Assembly: GCF_000526935.1 (NCBI RefSeq)
Contig: NZ_JAHA01000008.1
Coordinates: 186,001 to 250,000 of the forward strand
Source: Butyrivibrio sp. FCS014
GTDB lineage: Bacteria; Bacillota; Clostridia; Lachnospirales; Lachnospiraceae
Length of the DNA stretch: 64,000 nucleotides
Direction: 5' to 3'
This document shows, piece by piece, positions 26,667-34,640 of this stretch (its first letter is position 1; every line of letters begins with the position of its first letter). The position numbers and the translations under genes are program-made. Under the pieces are notes generated by a model. The model was given only the letters and a program-made list of their open reading frames with translations, had not been told where the DNA came from and ran no database searches.

Positions 26667-27067
26667 TGCACCCTGATCTTTCTTAAAATGCCTTCCAGAA
26701 GTTCGGCTCCTGTCATGCGGCTTAGTCTCGCTTCGCCTGTAAGAATCAGCCTGTGGGGGATTGTCAGCTTTGCTGCCTCAAGGATGTCCTCCGGAATACA
26801 GAAATCTCTATCCGCCAGGTATGCGATGGCCTGGGCGCAGCGGATCATGGACAAAAGAGCTCTCGGAGATGCCCCAACGGATATCTCGGATCTTTTGCGG
26901 GTCTCATCCACAATGGCTGCCCCGTAGGAAAGGAGGTTGTCGTGAACAGCGATGGAGCTGACTTCCCGTTTCATGTCAGTGATGTCACCGCCGGTAAGAA
27001 CCGGCTCTGTCTTATCATGAAGGCTGCCCTCAAGGAATCTTTTGGCCATATCCTCTGAAGCGCTCAT
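26663..27067 (-). pseudogene. MoxR ATPase, C-terminal part (lid domain), split from its N-terminal part
   Basis: The product is 134 residues, starting MSASEDMAKRFLEG at an ATG that overlaps the TGA of the upstream part (ATGA). It contains the MoxR lid: VGASPRALLSMIRCAQAIAYLADRDF and ILEAAKLTIPHRL, ending normally. Reading this frame upstream of its ATG gives GYPEM, which is the continuation expected after the MKLS that ends the N-terminal part. The two pieces together are about 307 residues, the normal MoxR length. So this is the second half of one gene interrupted by a one-base shift, or two coupled polypeptides if the shift is real and tolerated. Confidence 0.7.
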
Positions 27068-27585
27068 TTCGGGATAGCCCCGGAGAGCTTCATCATAAAG
27101 CGGTCAAGCTGCGACTCCGGAAGGGGATAGGTTCCGGCCATCTCAGACGGATTCTGGGTTCCAAGGACCATAAAGGGCTCTGGAACAGGGTATGAAGTTC
27201 CGTCTATGGTAACCCTGTGCTCCTCCATTACCTCTAAAAGAGCCGACTGGGTCTTGGGGGAAGTGCGGTTTAGTTCGTCCGCCAGAACTATATTGCTCAT
27301 GACAGGTCCCGGCATTACTGAAAAAGTCCCCTTTTCCTTATCATAGACAGAGATACCGGTAATATCCGATGGCATGGTATCAGGAGTGCACTGCACCCTT
27401 GCAAAGGAAAGAGACACAGAATCAGCCAGGGCCTTTGCCAGGGTGGTCTTGCCAACACCGGGCACGTCCTCCAAAAGCACATGCCCCTCTGCCAAAAGAG
27501 CTATGATTATCCTGTCGATAACCTCGCCCTTTCCCACAATTCTCTTTTCCATGTTTTCTTTGAGTTTAAGGATCCTCTCGTTCAT
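27064..27585 (-). pseudogene. MoxR AAA+ ATPase, N-terminal part, frameshifted
   Basis: The product is 173 residues. Walker A is EDVPGVGKTTLAKALA (about 38-53), Walker B NIVLADELNR (about 100-109), sensor 1 VLGTQNPSE and YPLPESQLDRFMMKLS, after which the frame ends GAIPK-stop. In homologues the text continues GYP. Adding one G to the run of four G at 27078-27081 restores SGGYPEMSASED and one open frame. The nucleotide-binding core is complete but lacks the lid, so alone it would be a poor ATPase. GGGGAG lies about 12 bases before the ATG. It is the first gene of the MoxR-DUF58-transglutaminase operon. Confidence 0.75.
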
Positions 27586-27652
27586 GACTCTTCTGCTCCC
27601 CTAAAGTCCTGCCCTCTTGCTCTATGGCCGGGACAGTTGCTCTGACAAATAG

Positions 27653-28954
27653 TCACATCTCATCCACAACCTGGAAGATCACAAATTTCAGATAGTAAGA
27701 TGCTGCTCCGCCCCAGAGAATAGGATGGTCAGCGGCCTGCTGCCTGAATTCCACCTGCTTGAGGCGCTTGTGTGCGTCCCGGGCAGCGTCGGCTATGGTC
27801 TTAAGGAACAGCTCCTCATCCATAAAATGTGAGCAGGAACAGGTGGCAAGGTAGCCGCCGTCCTTCACAAGACGCATGCCGCGGAGGTTGATCTCCTTGT
27901 AGCCGGTGACAGCCTTCTTGATGGAAGCTCTGGACTTGGTAAATGCCGGGGGATCAAGGATAACGACGTCAAATTTCTCGCCCTTCTTCTCAAGGTCCGG
28001 AAGGAGCTCAAATACATCAGCACATTGGAAAGAAGCTATGTTCTCAAGGCCGTTAAGCGCAGCATTCTCCCTGGCCTGTTCACAGCCAAGGTCTGATGCG
28101 TCCACTCCAAGGACGGATGCCGCCCCGCCTGCTGCCGCATTTAAGGCAAAAGAGCCGGTGTGGGTAAAGCAGTCCAGCACCTTAGCGCCCTTGCACAGGC
28201 CTCTTATGGCCTGCCTGTTGAACTTCTGGTCAAGGAAAAATCCGGTCTTCTGGCCGTTTTCCACATCTACGTAATACTTAACTCCGTTCTCTTCTATAAG
28301 AACCTTTGTATCGAAGGGTTCTCCAATAAAGCCCTTGGTCCTTTCAAGGCCTTCAAGCTCACGAACCTTGGCGTCGCTCCTCTCGTATATTCCACGGATC
28401 TTAACTCCGTCTTCTAAAAAGACATTCCTGCAGGCATCAAGGATTATGTTCTTCATCCTGTCGGTGCCAAGGGCCAATGACTCGATAACAAGAACATCTG
28501 CAAATTTGTCTATGGTAATTCCGGGAAGGAAGTCCGCCTCTCCGAAGATCAGTCTGCAGGAAAGCCGTGTAAGCCGGTCAGCAGAAGGCTCTTTTCCCCG
28601 GGAATTGGCATCCCCGGGAGCAAGATACTGTGCCATATATCCCGCCATTACGGCCTTTCTGTGGTTCCAGGCGTCGCGAACCCTGCGCTCTATGAGCTCC
28701 TCGTTTACGGGATGGTCCTTTTTCCTGGACATAATGCGGATCCTGATCTTTGAATTGGTATTTATGAAACCGTAGCCCAGAAAATATCCGTCGAAATCGT
28801 GGAGCTCTATCACGTCTCCGTTGTCAAAAGAGCCTTCGACCCTGTCCACTTCATTGTCATAGATCCAGGCGCCGCCCGCCTTGAACTCGCGGCCCTGTCC
28901 CTTCTTAAGATATGCCTTTGCATCAGCAACTGTAATCTGCCTTGAATCTTCCAT
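27653..28954 (-). CDS. RlmI-like 23S rRNA (cytosine) methyltransferase
   Basis: The product is 433 residues. An N-terminal PUA domain (about 8-85) binds RNA and a central EEHEA-type domain precedes the Rossmann methyltransferase. Motif I is VLDCFTHTGSFALNAA (about 240-255), the acidic SAM contact GVDASDLGCEQA, motif IV VVILDPPAFTKS, and the catalytic-site cysteine stretch is CSCSHFM. This order matches RlmI (YccW), which makes m5C1962 in E. coli 23S rRNA; whether this orthologue uses the same base is inferred. GAGG lies 9 bases before the ATG. It stands 67 bases ahead of the moxR operon and may be separate from it. Confidence 0.88.
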   Translation of the reverse strand: MEDSRQITVADAKAYLKKGQGREFKAGGAWIYDNEVDRVEGSFDNGDVIELHDFDGYFLGYGFINTNSKIRIRIMSRKKDHPVNEELIERRVRDAWNHRKAVMAGYMAQYLAPGDANSRGKEPSADRLTRLSCRLIFGEADFLPGITIDKFADVLVIESLALGTDRMKNIILDACRNVFLEDGVKIRGIYERSDAKVRELEGLERTKGFIGEPFDTKVLIEENGVKYYVDVENGQKTGFFLDQKFNRQAIRGLCKGAKVLDCFTHTGSFALNAAAGGAASVLGVDASDLGCEQARENAALNGLENIASFQCADVFELLPDLEKKGEKFDVVILDPPAFTKSRASIKKAVTGYKEINLRGMRLVKDGGYLATCSCSHFMDEELFLKTIADAARDAHKRLKQVEFRQQAADHPILWGGAASYYLKFVIFQVVDEM

Positions 28955-29016
28955 GTATTAAAACCTCGCTTTGTGAATTCCCAAAATCCATGAGTGGTGA
29001 AAATCAAAAATATATG

Positions 29017-29045
29017 TTGACAATACATTAATTATATTCTAAAAT
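29017..29045 (+). promoter_or_regulatory. promoter of tRNA-Gly copy 1
   Basis: TTGACA at 29017-29022, 17 bases, then TAAAAT at 29040-29045. It lies 38 bases ahead of the tRNA and has a perfect -35 box. Confidence 0.8.
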
Positions 29046-29082
29046 CAATTCGTTGTCGCAGTTATTATAAGTGACTTCAAAT

Positions 29083-29155
29083 GCGATAGTGGCGTAGTTG
29101 GTAACGCGCGACCTTGCCAAGGTCGAGACCGCGGGTTCGAGCCCCGTCTATCGCT
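29083..29155 (+). tRNA. tRNA-Gly(GCC), copy 1
   Basis: It is 73 bases with a full cloverleaf. The acceptor stem is GCGATAG/CTATCGC with discriminator T. The anticodon stem GACC/GGTC encloses the loop TTGCCAA, giving anticodon GCC. The T arm is CGGGTTCGAGCCCCG. No CCA is encoded. The sequence is identical to the copy at 36166. Confidence 0.97.
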
Positions 29156-29159
29156 CTAC

Positions 29160-29189
29160 AAAAAGGACATCCCATCGGATGTCCTTTTT
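29160..29189 (+). terminator. terminator of tRNA-Gly copy 1
   Basis: GGACATCC-catc-GGATGTCC followed by TTTTT, preceded by a run of A. The same hairpin follows tRNA-Gly copy 2. Confidence 0.9.
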
Positions 29190-29262
29190 GTTGTCTTTAG
29201 GCCATTATAAACATCGTGCGAGAAAACCCCTTCCGATGAAGTCGGTTGTGGGATGAATCGCA

Positions 29263-29748
29263 CTAGCTTTTCTTTTTGTATTTCCCCGTCTTAATGTATT
29301 TACGTTTGTGTTCTTCTGTTCGCTGATCTTCAATGTATTTCTTGACAGTATCAAGAGAAACACTTCCGGTAGTGGCACAGAAGTAACTTGCACTCCAGAA
29401 GGGTGAATCTCCCCAGAGGTATTTCTCAACGTGTGTTCTATATGTATTTCTCACTTCTTTGGAAAGCTGTGATTTTAGCGAGTTGATGAGTTTTACAGGT
29501 GCAACATCAGGTGGCATGGAGATCAGCAGATGCATGTGATCGACATCTGTCTCTGCTGAAATGAGTTCGCTGTTCATGCGTCCGCAGAGGTAAGCTGCGT
29601 AATCCTTCATGAAATCACCGATCTCATCTGTGATCACTTTCTTTCTGTACTTAGTCACAAAGATCACATGGTAAGTAAGCTTGTATACGGAATGTGAACC
29701 TCTTCTATAGTCGTCAAGGTTTTCTGATCTTGATACTGATTTCTCCAT
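29263..29748 (-). CDS. tnpA: IS200/IS605 Y1 transposase TnpA
   Basis: The product is 161 residues, the normal size of the HUH single-domain transposase. The HUH pair is His71-Met-His73 in TDVDHMHLLISMP, and the catalytic tyrosine is Tyr138 in LDTVKKYIEDQ. The N-terminal YKLTYHVIFVTKYRKKV is the standard first strand. I chose the ATG at 29748 (MEKSV) because AAGGGA lies 6 bases upstream; an ATG five codons earlier lacks a site. All key residues are present, so it is probably active. Confidence 0.95.
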   Translation of the reverse strand: MEKSVSRSENLDDYRRGSHSVYKLTYHVIFVTKYRKKVITDEIGDFMKDYAAYLCGRMNSELISAETDVDHMHLLISMPPDVAPVKLINSLKSQLSKEVRNTYRTHVEKYLWGDSPFWSASYFCATTGSVSLDTVKKYIEDQRTEEHKRKYIKTGKYKKKS

Positions 29749-29780
29749 AAAATTTCCCTTCATCTAAAAAGAACAGATGT

Positions 29781-29809
29781 TTGCCTATTCCTGAAATATA
29801 TGCTATAAT
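29781..29809 (+). promoter_or_regulatory. promoter of tnpB
   Basis: TTGCCT at 29781-29786, 17 bases, then TATAAT at 29804-29809. It lies about 36 bases ahead of the tnpB GTG, in the spacer between the divergent genes. Confidence 0.65.
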
Positions 29810-29844
29810 ACATACTATAGAATACTACTAAGGAATTTTCAACC

Positions 29845-31248
29845 GTGTACAGGACAAGGCAATACAGGATAAGCAAAAACCACATACTCTATGACTACTG
29901 CAGGGATATCTGCAGATCATCAGCCGTTCTGTATAACAGGGCAAATTTCATCTTAAGGCAGTATTCGTCATCGGTTGATTCAATGGCTGAGTTCAAGCCT
30001 CTTTTCCCAAATCAGATGATGGTTTACAGGCTCGTAAGAGATAATCTTTCAGGGACTAAATATCTTGGTGACAGTAAGTGGCTCTCATACAATGGTCTGG
30101 ACTATCTGCTAAAGGTTACAAGGGATAAGGCGTACTATGCCCTTCCGGCTCAGGCTAATCAGCAGATACTGAAACTCCTCCTTCGGGACTATAAGTCTTT
30201 CTTTGAAGCTGTAAAAGCATATGGAAGGAATCATGAAGCTTTCACGGGTCGCCCCAAGATGCCGGGATATATGTCACAGGGCTCGTTCAAAACAGCCATC
30301 CTGACAAATCAGATCTGCAGGATCAATAATGGCTGTCTTAAGTTTCCCGGTACCAGGGATAGGCTGTCTCTTGGCCAGCTCCATGAAGAAGTATGCCTTA
30401 AGGAAGTGCGTATAAAGCCCTGTGGAAACAGCTTTGTCCTGGATGTAGTCCTAGCTGTTCCTGATATGGGGATGATCCCAATGGCTGATAAAGATATCCT
30501 CGCTGACCTGTCAGATGTAGTGGATCTGAAAGATTTGAGGGTGATGGCCATAGATCCCGGGACAGACAATATCGCCGCTGTAGCAAACACTTTTGGTGCA
30601 AGGCCATTTGTGATAAAGGGAGGAGTGATCAAATCAATCAACCAGCTTTACAACAAAGAGATGAAAAGACTCTCTTCCTGTGCCATGACATGTAATAAGA
30701 GGTACAGGACAAGAAAGATGAATGCTCTTACTGAAAAGAGGAACAGAAGGATAAAGGATCAGTTTCATAAGGTGAGCAGACAGCTTGCAGACTATGCAAG
30801 GGATAACCATGTAGATGTAGTAGTGATGGGGCATAATACATACCAGAAACAGAAAATAGGGATAGGACATGTTAATAACCAGAACTTTGTGCAGATACCA
30901 ATGCTGATATTTGCAGACATGGTCAGATACAAACTTGCTGAATATGGTATAAGGTTTGTCCTTACAGAAGAAAGCTACACATCAAAGGCAGACTTTCTTG
31001 CAAAAGACTATATCCCTGTGTATAAAAAGAACTGTTCAGGAAAATACTTTTTCTCAGGAAAGAGGATACAGAGAGGACTTTACAGGCACTACGATGGTAC
31101 AATAACAAATGCAGACATAAATGGGGCTGCAAACATCTTAAGGAAAGTATTCCCAAAGGTAAGCCAATGGGATAGGGGCATCGTGGACATGCCCTGTTCT
31201 GCAGGATGCATAGAGCATCCTGCAGGTTCATGCCGCCATGCGGCATAA
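29845..31248 (+). CDS. tnpB: TnpB-like RNA-guided nuclease, variant with relocated glutamate and no zinc finger
   Basis: The product is 467 residues, GTG start, AAGGA 10 bases upstream. The RuvC-like nuclease has Asp237 in MAIDPGTDN (motif I) and Asp424 in TNADINGAANILRK (motif III). Where most TnpB have Glu in VIEDL, this protein has VVVMGHNTYQKQ (329-331 GHN). Glutamates occur instead in LTEESYTSKADF (375-376), the position reported for TnpB with a rearranged catalytic glutamate. The CxxC zinc knuckles normally between motifs II and III are absent; SGKRIQRGLYRHYDG fills that space. The family promotes retention of its element by RNA-guided cutting. Activity of this variant cannot be judged by eye. 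Confidence 0.88.
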   Translation: MYRTRQYRISKNHILYDYCRDICRSSAVLYNRANFILRQYSSSVDSMAEFKPLFPNQMMVYRLVRDNLSGTKYLGDSKWLSYNGLDYLLKVTRDKAYYALPAQANQQILKLLLRDYKSFFEAVKAYGRNHEAFTGRPKMPGYMSQGSFKTAILTNQICRINNGCLKFPGTRDRLSLGQLHEEVCLKEVRIKPCGNSFVLDVVLAVPDMGMIPMADKDILADLSDVVDLKDLRVMAIDPGTDNIAAVANTFGARPFVIKGGVIKSINQLYNKEMKRLSSCAMTCNKRYRTRKMNALTEKRNRRIKDQFHKVSRQLADYARDNHVDVVVMGHNTYQKQKIGIGHVNNQNFVQIPMLIFADMVRYKLAEYGIRFVLTEESYTSKADFLAKDYIPVYKKNCSGKYFFSGKRIQRGLYRHYDGTITNADINGAANILRKVFPKVSQWDRGIVDMPCSAGCIEHPAGSCRHAA

Positions 31249-31285
31249 CAGAAACCCTTTCCGACGTGGAGTCGGTGAGGGTAGT
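31190..31285 (+). ncRNA. possible omega/guide RNA at the tnpB 3' end
   Basis: Three strong hairpins follow in a row. The first is CTGCAGGATG/CATCCTGCAG (31199-31225). The second is ATGCCGC-cat-GCGGCAT (31230-31246). The third is CCGAC/GTCGG within CCCT...AGGG (31255-31281). They overlap the tnpB stop and the element right end, where TnpB guide RNAs are normally encoded. The guide would begin just beyond 31285, inside the end of the GGDEF gene. No transcript evidence exists. Confidence 0.5.
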
Positions 31286-32389
31286 TCATTTGCTGACAAC
31301 TCTGTTTCTTCCTGATTCTTTGGCAATGTACAGCCGCTCGTCGGCTCTTTGGATGAACTTATCCAGATTCAGGCTTTCTTCATAATCAGCAGCCCCCATG
31401 GATGCTGTCACCTTAATGAGCTGTCCCTCTGACGAGATCTCAAGGCTTTGGATGTCTTCCCTCAGATTGTTCAGAAGTTCCGCAAATTCCTCATAGGAAT
31501 AGGTTTCCGGTGAGATCAAAAGAAATTCCTCCCCGCCCCATCTTCCGTATAAAAGCCCCTTTTCCTGATAACGCCTGAAGCAGGACGTAACCGCAACCAG
31601 AACCTCATCCCCGGCCTGATGTCCGTAGGTATCATTGACTTTTTTAAAGAAATCGATATCCAGAATGGCTACTGCGAGCCTTTCTCCGGTAGTTTCTTTC
31701 TGCCTTTGGATCTCAGCCTCAAGAATGCTCTGCGTCTTTTTCCTGTTAAATATCCCCGTAAGCCCGTCATGGTCGGCCACATACTGCAGCTCCCGGTTTT
31801 TCGCACTCATTCGCTGATTATAGATTGAGGTATAGATCATAATGGAGATAAAGCCCAGAGCAGCATTGATGTAATACAGGGTGGAAGCCAGCTTATCACC
31901 TACCTGATATTCAGTCGGCAGAAGATCGTGTCTGTCCAATAATACCAGCGTCTCAAAGCCGACTACAATACAAACAGCGTATATTCCAATGGCAGCTTTC
32001 GGCCTTTTACTTAAGTTTGGAATAAAGAACGGAAGAAAGATACTGGAAAAAGTTCCGAAGAGCCACAGCTGATATCCGCATCTAAGGCCCATGAAAATGC
32101 AGGCAAATATCACATGCCAGAAGATCTCCCCCTCCATCAGCCAGACTGTCACCAATTGATGTCCCTTGGAAATCAGCAGAGCGCTGAGTACATAGATCAT
32201 GATACTTGCGATATTGATAAAGACCATTGGGGTGCAGCCGGTCCAGATATAGAACAATTCCATAAAAGAATGCGTCACAAAAAGAGACACCGCTACCACC
32301 ATGTACTGTCTGCTATCCAGGTAGTCACCGTCGTATGTCTCCTGATATGTTCTGTCTCTTAAGTTTTCCTTATCCTTTTTTCTCCTCAT
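31286..32389 (-). CDS. membrane-bound GGDEF diguanylate cyclase
   Basis: The product is about 367 residues from the ATG at 32389 (MRRKKDKEN), with a weak ribosome site. A longer frame would start inside the nhaC terminator and is rejected. Five to six membrane helices fill residues 30-195. A GGDEF domain follows from about 215, with HDGLTGIFNRKKT at the start and the intact active-site loop GRWGGEEF. It should make c-di-GMP from two GTP. No RxxD inhibitory site is seen upstream of the loop. No sensor motif is recognised in the membrane part. The IS605 right end abuts its stop, but the C-terminus (RADERLYIAKESGRNRVV) is complete. Confidence 0.88.
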   Translation of the reverse strand: MRRKKDKENLRDRTYQETYDGDYLDSRQYMVVAVSLFVTHSFMELFYIWTGCTPMVFINIASIMIYVLSALLISKGHQLVTVWLMEGEIFWHVIFACIFMGLRCGYQLWLFGTFSSIFLPFFIPNLSKRPKAAIGIYAVCIVVGFETLVLLDRHDLLPTEYQVGDKLASTLYYINAALGFISIMIYTSIYNQRMSAKNRELQYVADHDGLTGIFNRKKTQSILEAEIQRQKETTGERLAVAILDIDFFKKVNDTYGHQAGDEVLVAVTSCFRRYQEKGLLYGRWGGEEFLLISPETYSYEEFAELLNNLREDIQSLEISSEGQLIKVTASMGAADYEESLNLDKFIQRADERLYIAKESGRNRVVSK

Positions 32390-32437
32390 GGCATAATTGT
32401 AATTCCGTTTTATTTTTAATTCAAATAAAGAAACAAT

Positions 32438-32469
32438 TAAAAAAGCCAATGAGCCGGAGCTCATTGGCT
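32438..32469 (-). terminator. terminator of the nhaC-like gene
   Basis: The perfect 11-bp arms AGCCAATGAGC and GCTCATTGGCT have a 4-base loop and are followed by TTTTTT on the minus strand. Confidence 0.92.
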
Positions 32470-32487
32470 AAAATAATCACTTTCTGA

Positions 32488-32508
32488 AAATGGTCCCTTG
32501 ACTTAAGT
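32488..32508. repeat. 3'-untranslated repeat, copy 1
   Basis: The plus strand shows TGGTCCCTTGACTTAAG preceded by AAA. The same 20 bases recur at 39460-39479. It lies 10 bases beyond the nhaC stop, next to CCCCAGGGG, and ahead of that gene's terminator. A looser relative occurs near 36285-36310. Confidence 0.6.
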
Positions 32509-32518
32509 CCCCAGGGGC

Positions 32519-34039
32519 TCATTTTTGAATCTTCTTCATTGCGAACAGAGTGCCAAGCATAAGAACAATGCCTATAGGCAAGCAGATCAGCCAGTTCCTG
32601 AAGAAGCCGGAAATGATATATGCTGCAAAAGAAACTGCGGCTGCCGTTATGGCGTATGGAAGCTGAGTGGATACGTGCTTGATGTGGTCACACTGGGCGC
32701 CTGCACTGGCCATGATGGTTGTATCGGAGATAGGCGAGCAGTGGTCACCGCAAACAGCACCTGCCATACATGCGGAGATGGCGATTATCATCAGCTCGTT
32801 GTTCATGTTGGAGCCGAATACGTTAACAACGATAGGTATCAGGATACCAAAGGTTCCCCAGGAAGTTCCTGTGGCAAAAGCCAGGAAAGTGGCAATTATG
32901 AATACCACTGCGGGGATAAGGCTCATGATAGCGCCGTTATCCGCAAAGCTCTCAAATATTCCCGCAACATAGTTGGCTGCGCCAAGAGAGTCTGTCATGG
33001 ACTTAAGTGTCCAGGCAAAGGTAAGCACCAGAATAGCGGGAACCATGCTCTTAAATCCCTCAGGGATAGAGTTCATGCATTCCTTGAAGCTAAGAACACC
33101 TGTCAGCAGGAAAAAGATAATTGTAAGAATCAGCGCTGCTACAGAGCCGTATACAAGTCCAACGGAAGCATCGGATCCGGAGAAAGCATCAACGAAATTG
33201 GTTCCTTCGAAGAAGCCGCCGGTATAGATCATTCCGATAACGCAGCAGATGATAAGTGTCACAATGGGGAATATAAGGTGAATAACCTTTCCCTTTGAAG
33301 AAACAGGAGGTGTGGGCTGGTCACTTGCACCAAGAAGTCCTTCACCGTCTCCGAAAGAAGTCACTATTTCTTTTACCTTGATATGTTCTTCAGCCTGTCT
33401 CATGGGACCGTAGTCAAAATTCATGGCGGTCAATCCAAACATCATTACGATGGTCAGAAGCGCATAGAAGTTATAGGGAATGGCGCGAACAAAAAGTGTA
33501 AGGCCGTTAACCCCGTCAACAAAGCCCGTAACAGCTGCTGCCCAGGACGAGATGGGAGCGATGATACAGATGGGAGCTGCCGTTGCATCGATAAGGTAAG
33601 CAAGCTTTTCTCTGGAGATCTTGTGTTTGTCCGTCACGGGACGCATAACCGAACCCACGGTAAGGCAGTTAAAATAGTCATCGATGAAGATCAGCATTCC
33701 AAGAACAATGGTAGCCACCTGTGCACCGGCCTTGGTCTTAACGTGGGAAACAGCCCACTTACCGAAGGCAGCCGAGCCGCCGGCCCTGTTCATGAGCATT
33801 ACCATGGTTCCAAGAACCACCAGGAATATCAGGATTCCTACATTCCAGGGATCAGAGAGCTGACCTATCATTCCCTCAACGAAAACGTGATTGATCATCC
33901 CCGTGAAGCTGAAGCTTGAGTACAGAAGTCCTCCCACTACAATTCCGATAAACAGGGATGAGTAAACCTCTTTGGTGATGAGTGCCAGGGCAATGGCAAT
34001 GATTGCCGGTAGCAATGACCAGAAAGTGTCGATAAACAT
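32519..34039 (-). CDS. NhaC-family Na+/H+ (or malate/lactate type) antiporter
   Basis: The product is 506 residues with about eleven to twelve membrane helices. The NhaC signature regions are present: ALITKEVYSSLFIGIVVGGLLY near the N-terminus, GMLIFIDDYFNCLTVGSVMRPVTDKHKISREKLAYLIDATAAPICIIAPISSWAA, read here in parts, and ATGTSWGTFGILIPI plus AVCGDHCSPISDTTIM near the C-terminus. I chose the ATG at 34039 (MFIDTFW) because GGAGGAGAA lies upstream. The family exchanges Na+ for H+ or for organic anions, and the substrate cannot be fixed here. The gene is monocistronic, with its own terminator. The IS30 element lies 100 bases upstream and may have separated it from older regulatory sequence. 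Confidence 0.88.
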   Translation of the reverse strand: MFIDTFWSLLPAIIAIALALITKEVYSSLFIGIVVGGLLYSSFSFTGMINHVFVEGMIGQLSDPWNVGILIFLVVLGTMVMLMNRAGGSAAFGKWAVSHVKTKAGAQVATIVLGMLIFIDDYFNCLTVGSVMRPVTDKHKISREKLAYLIDATAAPICIIAPISSWAAAVTGFVDGVNGLTLFVRAIPYNFYALLTIVMMFGLTAMNFDYGPMRQAEEHIKVKEIVTSFGDGEGLLGASDQPTPPVSSKGKVIHLIFPIVTLIICCVIGMIYTGGFFEGTNFVDAFSGSDASVGLVYGSVAALILTIIFFLLTGVLSFKECMNSIPEGFKSMVPAILVLTFAWTLKSMTDSLGAANYVAGIFESFADNGAIMSLIPAVVFIIATFLAFATGTSWGTFGILIPIVVNVFGSNMNNELMIIAISACMAGAVCGDHCSPISDTTIMASAGAQCDHIKHVSTQLPYAITAAAVSFAAYIISGFFRNWLICLPIGIVLMLGTLFAMKKIQK

Positions 34040-34140
34040 AGAATTCTCCTCCGCATTAACGTGATAAAGTATTTCTTTATTATTTTGCGGAAATGCGCCT
34101 GTTGTCAATACTTCCCGACTATTTTTTGATGTTTTATTTT

Positions 34141-34153
34141 CAGTTCAAATTTT
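34141..34153. repeat. target-site duplication of the IS30 element, left copy
   Basis: CAGTTCAAATTTT (13 bases) directly precedes the element. The same 13 bases follow it at 36076-36088. Both touch the element ends. Confidence 0.7.
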
Positions 34154-34223
34154 GATTGAATGAATAGTTAAATTCCACATGTAAAAGTAAATTCCATACT
34201 GAAGACTAAATTCAGCTTTTTAG

Positions 34224-34250
34224 AGGGTTTGACATATTTTGTCAGACCCT
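34224..34250. terminator. hairpin near the left end of the IS30 element
   Basis: AGGGTTTGAC / GTCAGACCCT, nine Watson-Crick pairs plus one G-T, with a 7-base loop. The T tract after it on the plus strand is weak (TTTATT). It may stop transcription entering or leaving the element. Confidence 0.45.
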
Positions 34251-34445
34251 TTATTGTGGAATTTAGCCACTTATGCATTTGCTAAAATAAAAAAGAGTAT
34301 GCGGTCGCTGACAACTGGAATTGGGTTCTGCAAGACTAAATTCCACTTATCTCGTGGTGAACATATGGTGGTCTCGTCCGCAGATTTCTTTCAAATTTTG
34401 TAATGCTTAGTGGCTTTTGTATTTATGTATTGGCACCGTCCGCCA

Positions 34446-34640
34446 CCCTTGACAGGCACCTGAAGAAACGCTTCGCAGCCGTTGCCGACGATGAGGAACT
34501 CAGGAACAGCTTCAATAGCTTCATCGTCGGAATGAGCATTGTAGCGTTTCTTCAGGCACCTATCAAGGGCACAGCCTCGCAGGAGCGAGGTGGCTGCTTT
34601 AACTGCCTCTGACTCAGAATCTAGGAACAGCTTCTGAGCT
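34446..34640. other. structured region inside the IS30 element (large palindrome plus two hairpins)
   Basis: This is part of a 460-base stretch (34181-34640) between the transposase stop and the left end with no convincing gene. Arms 34446-34472 and 34543-34569 pair at 24 of 27 positions. Nested within, 34485-34494 and 34521-34530 pair perfectly (CCGACGATGA). Next come CTCGC-agga-GCGAG inside CAGC/GCTG (34572-34597) and CTCAGA/TCTGAG (34614-34639). Short frames on both strands read alike (LDRxLKKR, DDE, FLQ) only because the arms are inverted copies; none has a good start. It could be a structured RNA, a cruciform, or a degraded inverted duplication. Confidence 0.6.

Larger units (their letters stand above)
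29200..31285. mobile_element. IS200/IS605-family element (divergent tnpA and tnpB)
   Basis: The element holds a Y1 transposase on the minus strand and a TnpB on the plus strand. The left end has a subterminal hairpin (29216-29263: outer stem GTGCGA/TCGCAC, inner CCGA/TCGG). The right end has a related one (31255-31281: CCCTTTCCGAC ... GTCGGTGAGGG). There are no terminal inverted repeats, as expected for this single-strand transposing family. The exact ends are uncertain by some 15 bases. It sits directly behind the tRNA-Gly terminator on the left and touches the end of the GGDEF gene on the right. Confidence 0.88.

Noticed and set aside
31286..31310. Truncation of the GGDEF gene by the IS605 element
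   Set aside because: The protein ends with the complete family C-terminus (AKESGRNRVV plus two residues), so the element abuts but does not cut the domain.
32445..32464. N-terminal extension of the GGDEF protein starting at 32464
   Set aside because: The extra codons lie within the nhaC terminator stem and its T tract, and no ribosome site is present.
34403..34612. Small plus-strand frame (69 codons), and an 80-codon minus-strand frame, in the IS30 3' region
   Set aside because: The two peptides resemble each other only because the DNA is an inverted repeat. Neither has a convincing start or ribosome site.
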